Positions 7,988 through 16,227 of a stretch of DNA of 64,000 bases are shown piece after piece. The translations under genes and the position numbers were made by a program. Under the pieces are notes generated by a model that saw only the letters and a list, made by a program, of their open reading frames with translations, had not been told where the DNA came from and did not search any database. The DNA lies in assembly GCF_900111015.1 (NCBI RefSeq), contig NZ_FOFS01000002.1, positions 124,001 to 188,000 on the forward strand, written 5' to 3'. The stretch is from Solimonas aquatica (GTDB taxonomy: Bacteria; Pseudomonadota; Gammaproteobacteria; Nevskiales; Nevskiaceae). Positions within the stretch are counted from its first letter, which is position 1. Every line of letters begins with the position of its first letter.

Positions 7988-8101
7988 ACACATAAAACTT
8001 TGAGATTTTTCTTGCGAAAAAATGCTGTGCTCAATGTCACAAAAAGATAATAAAGCGATAAAAAACATGAGCCTGTAGAAGTCTCATGGTGCGCTGCACA
8101 G

Positions 8102-8117
8102 TTGGCATGCTTATCGC
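8102..8117 (+). promoter_or_regulatory. Candidate sigma-54 (-24/-12) promoter
   Basis: TTGGCATGCTTATCGC has GG and GC separated by exactly 10 bases, as required, and the -24 half matches TGGCA fully. The -12 half is TCGC instead of TTGC. Transcription would begin near 8128, upstream of the DmpK-like gene. The divergence of the -12 element is compatible with an activator-dependent promoter. Neighbouring sigma-54 activator genes make the assignment credible. Confidence 0.6.
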
Positions 8118-8146
8118 TTTTTACACCCGGAGTCGCCGGAAAAACG

Positions 8147-8377
8147 GTGAACAGATCAAAAAAGGGGAGAGCCATCGAACAGCAAAGGCCAGATGCCGAA
8201 ACGGCAGTGGACGTAGCACGCAAGTTCGTGCGCGTCACAGGTCGGCGTCCGGACGGCTATGTCGAGTTTCAGTTCTCGATTCATCACCAGGAACTTTTTG
8301 TCGAGTTGATTCTGCCTGCCGCTGCGTTTGAAGACTTCTGCAGACGCAACGATGTGACGCTGTTGCAAGCGCACTGA
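8147..8377 (+). CDS. Orphan phenol hydroxylase assembly subunit, DmpK-like
   Basis: A small protein matching the DmpK/phenol hydroxylase P0 family: RKFVRVTGRRPDGYVEF is followed by ELFVELILPAAAFEDFC. In phenol hydroxylase operons dmpK is the first gene after the sigma-54 promoter, and its product helps to activate the apo-hydroxylase. Here it is alone: the genes that follow are transporters, not dmpL-P. I start it at GTG 8147 (76 residues); the frame is open from TTG 8102, but that codon lies in the promoter. AGGGGAGA at 8162-8170 precedes an ATC codon in frame, so the true start is uncertain. Confidence 0.75.
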   Translation: MNRSKKGRAIEQQRPDAETAVDVARKFVRVTGRRPDGYVEFQFSIHHQELFVELILPAAAFEDFCRRNDVTLLQAH

Positions 8378-8447
8378 AAAGCAGAACCGGCTTTACAGGT
8401 TCAAAAAAATCAAGTCGCGGGCTTCTTGTGAGGCCAGGAGCGACGGA

Positions 8448-8687
8448 ATGTGGAGGAGAAGATGTATTCAGCGATCCGCAAAGGGTTGGGGCTGTCGTTC
8501 ACACGGAAGCCCGCGTTGTTATCGTCATCGCCAAGTCCTGCTCTCCAGCAGCAGGCGCCGTCTTCAGTTGGATGTAATGACGGCAGGCAAAGCCTCGCGC
8601 ACGGCAAGCAGTTCCTGCGTGATCTCCAGTCCGCGGCAGTCGGCCGCCGCATTTAAATCAGCACTAGCCAAAGGCGTTCAGCACTAA
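8448..8687 (+). CDS. Unrecognised 79-residue frame coupled to the RND gene
   Basis: ATG 8448 has AGGAG seven bases upstream, and the TAA stop (8685-8687) overlaps the ATG of the RND transporter. The RND gene has no good ribosome site of its own, which suggests translational coupling. The product is rich in Arg, Ser and Cys at its start and resembles no family I know. A competing frame begins at ATG 8462 with GGAGGAG close before it and ends at 8656 (64 residues). One of these may be a leader peptide, or neither may be a functional protein. Confidence 0.35.
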   Translation: MWRRRCIQRSAKGWGCRSHGSPRCYRHRQVLLSSSRRRLQLDVMTAGKASRTASSSCVISSPRQSAAAFKSALAKGVQH

Positions 8688-11170
8688 TGGATACGTTCCG
8701 CTTTCGGATTGCTGCCTGGGTAGTCGGGCACCGCCGCTCTGTCGGCATCTTCTTCATCCTGCTCACGATGTTCTTCGCGGCGGGTCTGCCGCGTCTGGAC
8801 ATCCGCACGATCTTCCAGGATCTGCTGCCGACGGATGATCCCTTCGTACAGGCGTATCACGATCACCCGAATTTCGGCGATCCGCTGACCGTCACCATCA
8901 TGCTCAAGCGCACGGACGGCCAGAAGATCTACAACGCCGACACCTTGCAGAAGATCTGGAAGCTGACGCGTGACGTGGACCTGATTCCGGGCATCGACCA
9001 CGACCGCATCCTCTCGATCACCACGGAAAAGGCCACGTACGCCGAGGCCACCGCCGACGGTATCCAGATGCAGCCGCTGATGGGTAATGAAGTGCCCACG
9101 GATGCCAAGGATCTGGCCGAGCTGGAACGCAAGGTCGAACGCTCGCCCACGGCGCGCACCTATCTGGTGTCGGCGGACCAGACCGCCACGCTGCTGCGCC
9201 TGTCCTTCCGCGAGGATCTGCTGGACTACGGCAAGGTGTTCGCCGCGCTGGGCGATCTGACCCGCGCCGCCAGCGATGACAAGCATATGTTCCGTCTCGT
9301 CGGCCAGCCGATTCTCACCGGCTGGGTGTACAAGCTGCAGAAGCAGACGTACATGATCTTCGGCGTGACCCTGGTGCTGCTGGTCGCGGCCCTGGCCTTC
9401 TACATGCGCAACGTCACCGGCATCGTGGTGCCGGTGGTGTGCAGCGCGGTGGCCGCGGTCTGGGGCTTCGGCATGGTCGGCTGGATCCGCTCGCCCATCG
9501 AGCCGCTGCTGATGGTGGTGCCGCTGCTGCTGGTGGCGCGCTCCTTCTCGCACTGCATCCAGTACACCGAGCGCTATTACGAGATTTACGCGCATGTGCG
9601 CAATCGCGTGAAAGCCAGCGAGATCACCCTGGGCGTGATGATGGCGCCCAGCATCCTGGGCATCATGACCGACGTGATCGCGATCTTCGTGATCGGCGTG
9701 ACGCCGATTCCGGCGATGCGCCGCTTCGCGGTGTTCTGCGGCATGTGGGCGGTGTACCTGATTCCCACCGGTGTGATGCTGATTGCGATTCTGCTGTCGT
9801 ATCTGCCGGCGCCGCGCAACATCGACGCCATCGTCGGCGGCGAGCGCGAACGCGGCATCCACAAGCTGCAGAAGAATGCGCTGCGCGGCATGGCGGCCAT
9901 CACCTACGGCAAGCGGGCCCGCGTCACCACCCTGGTGATGGGCATCGTCACCGCGCTGGCCATCGCCTTTGGCATGCGCATCGAAATCGGCAATCCGGTG
10001 GAGGGCTCCAACCTGCTGTGGCAGAAGTCGGAGTTCAACACTGCCGTGCGCGACATCAATGACCACTTCCCGGGCGTCAACTCCCTGGAAATCATTCTGG
10101 AGTCCAAGGACCCGGGCAGCATGCAGGTGCGCGCGGCGCGGAGCCTGGAGGCCTATCAGCTGTCCAAGTCGATCCAGAAGGAAGCCGAGCGCGGCCCCTT
10201 GCCGGCGCGCGTGACGCGTTCCTTCGCCGACGTGGTGGACGAGGGCAACCGTCTGTATTCCGGTGGTCACCCGGCCTGGCTGTCGCTGGACCCGACCGAC
10301 CGCTCGATCAACGCGGCGGCCACCGCTGTGGCCTTCGGTCAGAACCCGCTGAACTTCGCGGACATGACCGACACGCATTACCAGCATTCCACGGTCTCGC
10401 TGTTCTATCGCGACAACAAGCAGGCGACGGTGGACGGTGCGCTGGAAACTGCGCGCAAGGCGGTGGCGGCGGTGGGCGTGGATCACAAGAACATCCGCAT
10501 CCGCCTGGCCTCGGGCACCATCGCGCTGCAGCAGGCGATGAACAGCGTCGTGGAGCGTTATCACTGGATTCTGGTCGGCTTGTGCTGCGCGGCGATCTTC
10601 CTGATCGCCACCTACGCCTACCGCTCGCCGGTGGCCGCGATCATCCTGCTGATTCCGACCCTGCTGTCGAACTTCTACCTGCTGTCCACCATGCACATGA
10701 TGGGCATCGGTCTGGACATCAACTCGGTGCTGGTGACGGTGCTGGGTGTGGGCGTGGGCATCGACTACGGCATCTATCTGCTGTCACGCATCTGCGAGGA
10801 ATACCACGCGCAGGGCAAGGACTGGGGCGCGGCCATCACCATGGCCATGACCACCACCGGCAAGGCGATCATGTTCACCGCCTCGATCATGCTGGTCGGC
10901 ATCCTGCCCTGGTACTTCCTGTCGGATCTGAAGTTCATGGCCGACATGGGTCTGCTGCTGGCCGCGATCATGCTGATCAACATGGTGCTGGCACTGGTGG
11001 TGCTGCCGCTGCTGGTCTGGCTGGTGAAGCCGAAGTTCGCCACCCGCACCGACCTGATCGTCGGCGAGGGCGTGGACCTGTCGCAGTTCACCGCACATGA
11101 CAACGAATCCCCCCAGCAGGCGCAGGCCGGCGGGAGCGTGGCGGACTCCGCCATGCTGCCGAGCAAGTAA
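8687..11170 (+). CDS. RND-superfamily transporter, MMPL type
   Basis: An 827-residue inner-membrane protein with the RND duplication. It has a TM helix near residues 18-35, a periplasmic loop to about 220, a TM bundle to about 385, another helix near 412-431, a second periplasmic loop to about 620 and a final TM bundle (about 625-790). GVGVGIDYGIYLL near 687-699 is the MMPL-type signature with the Asp-Tyr proton-relay pair. Relatives of this class move lipids and hydrophobic compounds and usually act with periplasmic carriers. The DUF1329, YCF48 and DUF1302 genes follow in the same orientation, so they probably form one trans-envelope system. Confidence 0.92.
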   Translation: MDTFRFRIAAWVVGHRRSVGIFFILLTMFFAAGLPRLDIRTIFQDLLPTDDPFVQAYHDHPNFGDPLTVTIMLKRTDGQKIYNADTLQKIWKLTRDVDLIPGIDHDRILSITTEKATYAEATADGIQMQPLMGNEVPTDAKDLAELERKVERSPTARTYLVSADQTATLLRLSFREDLLDYGKVFAALGDLTRAASDDKHMFRLVGQPILTGWVYKLQKQTYMIFGVTLVLLVAALAFYMRNVTGIVVPVVCSAVAAVWGFGMVGWIRSPIEPLLMVVPLLLVARSFSHCIQYTERYYEIYAHVRNRVKASEITLGVMMAPSILGIMTDVIAIFVIGVTPIPAMRRFAVFCGMWAVYLIPTGVMLIAILLSYLPAPRNIDAIVGGERERGIHKLQKNALRGMAAITYGKRARVTTLVMGIVTALAIAFGMRIEIGNPVEGSNLLWQKSEFNTAVRDINDHFPGVNSLEIILESKDPGSMQVRAARSLEAYQLSKSIQKEAERGPLPARVTRSFADVVDEGNRLYSGGHPAWLSLDPTDRSINAAATAVAFGQNPLNFADMTDTHYQHSTVSLFYRDNKQATVDGALETARKAVAAVGVDHKNIRIRLASGTIALQQAMNSVVERYHWILVGLCCAAIFLIATYAYRSPVAAIILLIPTLLSNFYLLSTMHMMGIGLDINSVLVTVLGVGVGIDYGIYLLSRICEEYHAQGKDWGAAITMAMTTTGKAIMFTASIMLVGILPWYFLSDLKFMADMGLLLAAIMLINMVLALVVLPLLVWLVKPKFATRTDLIVGEGVDLSQFTAHDNESPQQAQAGGSVADSAMLPSK

Positions 11171-11259
11171 GCAGGTGTTGTGCAACAGAATCCCGAACGA
11201 TTCGGAAAAGACGCGTTAACAGTGCGAGGCGCGAAAAGCGCCATCAGGAGGATTGTGAG

Positions 11260-12657
11260 ATGAGAATCAGAAAGTACGATTTCAACTACGGACGCCGCAA
11301 GATGATGGAGTCCGTGGCCTATGGTCTCGGCGCCGGCGTGCTGATGCCGTATGACAAGCTGCTGGCCAAGGAAATCGACGATATCGGCAAGGCCTATCCC
11401 GATGAGCTGCTGTCGGTGGAAGCGCAGTCCAAGGGCAAGGTGAAAGTCGGCGACTACATCACCAAGGACAACGTCGAGCACGTCAAGCACCTGCTCGATC
11501 CGGGCGTCTATGAGCAGATCACCGGCCCGGAAAACCGCAAGATCTACATCAAGGCACCGACCACCAATCCGCGCGACCTGGTCAGCGCCGCCTATTACGA
11601 AGCCACGGTGCAGGACGTCAAGAGCGGCCACGCCGGCAAGTTCGACGCCAACGGCAACGTGGTGGACGAGAACGGCAAGAAGTGGCAGGGCGGCCTGCCC
11701 TTCGTCAATCCGAAGTCGGGCCAGGAAGTCTGGGCCAATATGTGCCTGAACATCGGCCGCGCCGACAACGCCTGCTACGTGATCGAGCAGAAGGACTACG
11801 GCGCCAACGGCAAGCAGGAATACCACTACAACTTCCAGTGGGTGGAGCTCAACAGCACCGCGCGTACCGATCGCAAGGTGTTCAAGGGCATGGAGAACGA
11901 GCTGCGTCGTCAGAGCGTGTTCTTCGCTGCTTCGCCCGACGTGCGTGGCACCTCGTTCCTGAGCATCTGGGACTACGACATGCGCAAGATTCCGGAGCTC
12001 TACGGCTATCTGCCGGAGTTCCGTCGCGTGCGTCAGTTCCCCTCCAACCAGCGCTTCGAGCCCCTGGTTCCGGGCGCGGTGTGGTTCCTCTCCGATCCCT
12101 GGGCCGCCGGCGATCCCTTCCTCACCTGGGGCAACCACAAGATCGTCGAGCGCAAGCCGATGCTCGGCCCCTGGGCTTCGGACTTCTCGCGTCACGATGA
12201 CAACTGGGAACCGCCGCGGCAGAAGGACAACCCGAAGTTCTTCGACATTCCCTACGAGATGTCGCCGGAAGTGATCGTCACCAGCTGCGAACCGATCGGT
12301 TATCCGCGTTCGCCGGTGTCCAAGCGCGTGGCCTACGTCGATGCCCGCAACAGCATGGCGGCCAGCAACATCCGTTACGACCGTCAGGGCAAGCTGTGGT
12401 CGAACTTCGAAATGGCCCACGGCCAGTTCAAGGGCGGCGGCAAGGACGGCAAGCGCCTGATTCTCAGCGCCGACGGCAAGAATCCGGCCTGGTCCTGGAC
12501 CTACGTGCACATCTACGACTTCCAGAACCGCCGCATGTCGCTGTGCAACCACAGCAAGGGCGCCGCGGGTGTCGAGGCACGCTTCCAGGCCGATCCCGAG
12601 TGGCTGTTCAACACCTACTGCACGGCGCAGGCCCTGCAGGCACTCGGCCGCGCTTGA
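11260..12657 (+). CDS. DUF1329 family periplasmic/outer-membrane protein
   Basis: A 465-residue protein recognisable as DUF1329 by length, context and segments such as YHYNFQWVELN and the WAAGDPFLTWGNHK region. The N-terminus has a twin-Arg pair (YGRRKMMESVAYGLGAG), a Tat-like export signal rather than a classical Sec one. The start ATG 11260 has AGGAGG nine bases upstream. The molecular function is unknown; I recall DUF1329 being grouped with LolA/LolB-like lipid carriers, which would suit a shuttle between the RND pump and the DUF1302 protein. That role is inference. Confidence 0.88.
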   Translation: MRIRKYDFNYGRRKMMESVAYGLGAGVLMPYDKLLAKEIDDIGKAYPDELLSVEAQSKGKVKVGDYITKDNVEHVKHLLDPGVYEQITGPENRKIYIKAPTTNPRDLVSAAYYEATVQDVKSGHAGKFDANGNVVDENGKKWQGGLPFVNPKSGQEVWANMCLNIGRADNACYVIEQKDYGANGKQEYHYNFQWVELNSTARTDRKVFKGMENELRRQSVFFAASPDVRGTSFLSIWDYDMRKIPELYGYLPEFRRVRQFPSNQRFEPLVPGAVWFLSDPWAAGDPFLTWGNHKIVERKPMLGPWASDFSRHDDNWEPPRQKDNPKFFDIPYEMSPEVIVTSCEPIGYPRSPVSKRVAYVDARNSMAASNIRYDRQGKLWSNFEMAHGQFKGGGKDGKRLILSADGKNPAWSWTYVHIYDFQNRRMSLCNHSKGAAGVEARFQADPEWLFNTYCTAQALQALGRA

Positions 12658-12743
12658 TCGGCAAACGACTCGTGTAGTCGAGCGGCGGCGGCCATGGGAA
12701 ATGGCCGCCGCTCTTCCAAGGTTTCTTACCGGTGCTGTCAGCC

Positions 12744-13778
12744 ATGAAGACTTTTGCGCGCCTGAAAATCATGAAGCCGCTGGTTCTGTCGGCTCTGCTG
12801 GGCTTTATTTCCTCCGCTTTCGCCGATGTCGGCGGCAGCGAGGCCATCGTGCAGTTCACGCCGCATGACCGGCTCTACGCGGTCGCCTTCAACGGTGATT
12901 TCGGCGAGGCGGTGGGTGAGGGCGGTCTGGTTCTGCAGACCACCGACGGTGGCAAGACCTGGCGCCATGAGGTCAAGGCGCCGACGCAGCTGGCGATGTT
13001 CAGCGTCGCGATCAGCGGCGCGCGATCCATCGCCGTGGGTCAGCAGGGAATGATCCTGGTGCGCGACGGGCGCAAGCCCTGGCGCAGCATCACGCCGATC
13101 ACCGACCGTCGTCTGCTGCGGGTGAGCCTGAACAAGAGCGGGCTTGCCCTGGCGGTCGGCGCCTTCGGCACGGTGCTGAAATCCAGCGATTACGGCGAGA
13201 CCTGGACCGAGCTCAAGCCGGACTGGGTGACGCTTTACAAGACCGAAGAGACCAGCGACTTCGTCGCCGTGCGTGACGAGCCGACCATGTACACCGCCAA
13301 GGTGTTCGAGGACGGCTCCATGCTGCTCGGTGGCGAATACGGTCAGATCAATCGCTCCACCGACGGTGGCGCCACCTGGACGCCGGTGTACAAGGCGCCT
13401 GCCGCCGAGAACGCCACGACGCCGCCGACGCTGTTCGGCATGAACGTGCGGGATGACGGCACCGGCTACGCCTCCGGTCAGGACGGGCTGGTGGTGATGA
13501 CCAGCGACGCCGGCCAGACCTGGACGCGACTGGAGACGGGCACGCAGGCCAGCCTGTTCGATGTCGCCTCCACGCCGGACGGTCATGTGTTCGCGGTGGG
13601 CATGCGCAGCGGTCTGGTGAGCACCGACGCCGGCAAGACCTGGCAGTCGCTGGCTGCACTCGATCTGAGTCTCAACTGGTACAGCGGTCTGGCGCGCGCC
13701 AGCAGCATGCAGGGCGATTCCATCATCGCCGTCGGCCACAGCGGCCGCGTGCTGAGACTTGCCGCGCGCGGTAACTGA
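12744..13778 (+). CDS. YCF48-like beta-propeller protein, secreted
   Basis: A 344-residue protein with about seven BNR/YCF48 blades, visible as repeated TDGGKTW, SDYGETW, TDGGATW, SDAGQTW and TDAGKTW motifs, each followed by a G-x-x-G turn. A hydrophobic signal (KPLVLSALLGFISSAFA) precedes the mature part. I use ATG 12744; GTG 12732 and ATG 12771 are also possible. YCF48 proteins are assembly factors in photosystem II. Non-photosynthetic bacteria often carry one beside RND/DUF1329/DUF1302 genes, where it may chaperone or scaffold the envelope complex (inference). Confidence 0.88.
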   Translation: MKTFARLKIMKPLVLSALLGFISSAFADVGGSEAIVQFTPHDRLYAVAFNGDFGEAVGEGGLVLQTTDGGKTWRHEVKAPTQLAMFSVAISGARSIAVGQQGMILVRDGRKPWRSITPITDRRLLRVSLNKSGLALAVGAFGTVLKSSDYGETWTELKPDWVTLYKTEETSDFVAVRDEPTMYTAKVFEDGSMLLGGEYGQINRSTDGGATWTPVYKAPAAENATTPPTLFGMNVRDDGTGYASGQDGLVVMTSDAGQTWTRLETGTQASLFDVASTPDGHVFAVGMRSGLVSTDAGKTWQSLAALDLSLNWYSGLARASSMQGDSIIAVGHSGRVLRLAARGN

Positions 13779-13831
13779 AAGCAAGGCATTCCATTTAAAC
13801 AGTAACAAAGGGCACAGGGGAGAAGAGCAAT

Positions 13832-15988
13832 ATGCGTTCAGCTCATGCCATACGCCGCGCGATGGTCGCGGGCATGATCACGATGGCGGGTTCCAGCGCC
13901 GCCTGGGGTGATGAGGGAGAGGTCGGAGGTTTCTTCTCTGACCTGTTTGCGCGGACCACGTTCGTGGGCACCGTGCGCAGCGATACCGCGGTGCGCACCA
14001 CGGGTCTGCAGAACTTCTATGACCAGGGCAACATGCCCTATCAGCACACGGCGGTGCCGCGTCAGGCTTATCTGCCGCCTTCGCTGGGCAGCGCGCTGCT
14101 GGGCACACAGGTTCTGCCGGCCGCCACCAACTGGAACATTCCGATTCCCAACATCGGTCTGCACACCAATGACACGGTGCGTCGCGACACCTACATCAAG
14201 AGTGACGACGTCAAGGTCAACTACCAGGAACTGCGCTTCAGCGGTGAAATGAACATGGCGTTCACGGACAACCTGCGCTTCAACGTGCAGGCGCGCGCCG
14301 TGTTCGATCCGGACATCTCCAACCAGTTCGATGCCCGCAGCCTGATCAACACCCAGGGCGGCATTCCCGGCGGCGGCGCGGATCGCTATGCCGATACCGG
14401 CAGGCCGAACTACTTCGAGGCCAGGGGCCGCAACGGTCGCAACCTCAATCCGACCGAGTTCGCCGGCCGCAAGTACATGGTCGACTTCCCGACCGCGCTG
14501 CTGGAGTACAAGCACGACGCCTTCAACCTGCGTCTGGGCATCCAGCAGATTGCCTGGGGTCAGGCGATCTTCTTCCAGACCTTCGACGTGCCCAACGGTC
14601 TGGACTTCCGTCGCCACCTGGTGCTCGATCGCGCCATCGAAGAGTTCTCCGACAAGCGCGTGCCGGCACTGGCCCTGCGCGGCGCCTGGCAGGCGACCGA
14701 CGAGATGCTGATCGACAGCTACATCTCCAAGTTCCAGCCTTCGATCATTCCCAACCCCAACACGCCGTTCAACGTCGCGCCGGCGCAGTTCTACAAGCCG
14801 CTCGACAACTATTTCACCGGCGGCTACAACAACAAGCTCAACTTCGGCATCCGCATGAAGTCGGACTACGGCAACTGGGGCTACTCGGCGATGGCGGCCA
14901 GCCGCTACAACCCGCTGGGCGTGTTCAGCTGGTCCGAGAGCGGCATCAACCGTGGCCTGCATGGCACCAACGCCGACGGCAGCACCTGGGGCAACAGCCT
15001 CGGCACGCTGGTGCAGACGGCCTATGCCGCCAAGGCGCCGGTGGGCGGCACGCTGTGCCCGGTGTACAACCCGACCACCTGCCGCATGTATGACAGCCTG
15101 GGCGAGGCGCTCTCGCACACGCCGCTGACCATCGCGCCGGCCGGCGTGTACAGCAACAAGGAGTGGTTCACCTCCGCCGGCCTGATCCGCCTGGACGCCG
15201 TGAAGATGCTCAACACGGTGATTCAGGAGTATCCGGCGCTGCGTGACGTGTACGCCTCCGAAGTGTCGGGCATCGAAGAGGCGAGCAATCTGCTCAACAC
15301 CTTCTTCGCGGCCTCCGACGGCAGTATCCGCGGCACCATCCAGCGCGACTACTATCGCGAGTCGGTGTTCGGCCTGGGCGGCAGCTACGTGATGGAGACC
15401 GAGGATCCGGGTTCGTTCTGGAACCAGTTCATCATCAACGCCGAAGCGCAGTACACGCCCAACCGTCGCCTCACCGGCACCGATCTGGGCCATGGTGGCG
15501 AGAAGACCAATGAGTACATCCTCACACTGGTCGGCGAGAAGTGGTTCCGCTACACCGAGTCCTTCCCGGCGGCGTACCTGGCCTTCGAGTTCCAGCATCG
15601 CAGCGCCACCGACCTGGTGGGTCTGAACCTGAATGGCTACGGCGGTCTGATGCGCAGCCAGCCGGTGGAAGATCCCATCGGTCTGCAGGGCAATGACTAC
15701 TCGCATCTGAAGGTGGCCAAGGGCATCTCCTCGGCGGACTACCTGGCTTTCGCCGGCTTCCAGCCCTGGCCGAACCGCAAGTACGTGTTCGAGTGGGCGG
15801 TGCTGTGGGATGTGCGCGGTGGTGTGCTGGCGCAGCCGCTGGTCAAGTGGAACCCCGGCCACAACGTCAGCGTCGACTTCTTCTACAACTACCTGAACGG
15901 CCATCTGTACGGCAACGAAGGCAACAACCTGATCCGCGTCATCGATTGGGCTGATGAGTTCAACATCCGTATCGGCTATCAGTTCTGA
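13832..15988 (+). CDS. DUF1302 family outer-membrane protein
   Basis: A 718-residue protein with a signal peptide ending near AWGDEG and the aromatic- and Asn-rich alternating pattern of a large beta-barrel. The C-terminus ends in FNIRIGYQF, with the terminal Phe typical of barrels folded by BAM. Family segments include the IQQIAWGQAIFFQTFDV region near residues 233-250. The start ATG 13832 is preceded by GGGGAGAAG. It is the last gene before a strong terminator, so it probably ends the RND-DUF1329-YCF48-DUF1302 transcript. The substrate is unknown; the family recurs in clusters for hydrophobic compounds such as steroids. Confidence 0.88.
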   Translation: MRSAHAIRRAMVAGMITMAGSSAAWGDEGEVGGFFSDLFARTTFVGTVRSDTAVRTTGLQNFYDQGNMPYQHTAVPRQAYLPPSLGSALLGTQVLPAATNWNIPIPNIGLHTNDTVRRDTYIKSDDVKVNYQELRFSGEMNMAFTDNLRFNVQARAVFDPDISNQFDARSLINTQGGIPGGGADRYADTGRPNYFEARGRNGRNLNPTEFAGRKYMVDFPTALLEYKHDAFNLRLGIQQIAWGQAIFFQTFDVPNGLDFRRHLVLDRAIEEFSDKRVPALALRGAWQATDEMLIDSYISKFQPSIIPNPNTPFNVAPAQFYKPLDNYFTGGYNNKLNFGIRMKSDYGNWGYSAMAASRYNPLGVFSWSESGINRGLHGTNADGSTWGNSLGTLVQTAYAAKAPVGGTLCPVYNPTTCRMYDSLGEALSHTPLTIAPAGVYSNKEWFTSAGLIRLDAVKMLNTVIQEYPALRDVYASEVSGIEEASNLLNTFFAASDGSIRGTIQRDYYRESVFGLGGSYVMETEDPGSFWNQFIINAEAQYTPNRRLTGTDLGHGGEKTNEYILTLVGEKWFRYTESFPAAYLAFEFQHRSATDLVGLNLNGYGGLMRSQPVEDPIGLQGNDYSHLKVAKGISSADYLAFAGFQPWPNRKYVFEWAVLWDVRGGVLAQPLVKWNPGHNVSVDFFYNYLNGHLYGNEGNNLIRVIDWADEFNIRIGYQF

Positions 15989-16076
15989 AGAACCGGAGCC
16001 GCTGCGCCTGCGGGCGCAGCGGCCCCCCAGGAACTGCCAGCCCAGCGCTATTACTCCCTCAGCTGGCTGGCATGTC

Positions 16077-16115
16077 GCCCGGCGGCACACGGATGTTGCC
16101 GTCGGGCATTTTTTT
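16077..16115 (+). terminator. Strong intrinsic terminator after the DUF1302 gene
   Basis: GCCCGGCGGCA pairs with TTGCCGTCGGGC (one G-T pair) around a short loop and is followed by ATTTTTTT. It lies about 90 nt after the DUF1302 stop and divides the RND operon from the following barrel gene. A second GC-rich hairpin without a T run (CCGCTGCGCC / GGCGCAGCGG) lies just after the stop codon. Confidence 0.85.
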
Positions 16116-16227
16116 GATTGCATCCAATGCAACCGTGAGCCTGCGAAGAAACGCTCCGGTCTGGTGGTCGGCCGCTGTCGCGCCGACTCGTATGGCACGT
16201 CTTGAGTGAAGTGGCGATAGCTTCAAA

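Noticed and set aside
8171-8176. ATC start codon for the DmpK-like gene after AGGGGAGA
   Set aside because: The spacing is good, but ATC initiation is very rare; GTG 8147 is the more conservative choice.
16193-16208. TGGCACG, a perfect sigma-54 -24 half, upstream of the barrel gene
   Set aside because: The -12 half is missing (GT instead of GC at the required 10-base spacing), and the start point would fall almost on the ATG at 16228.
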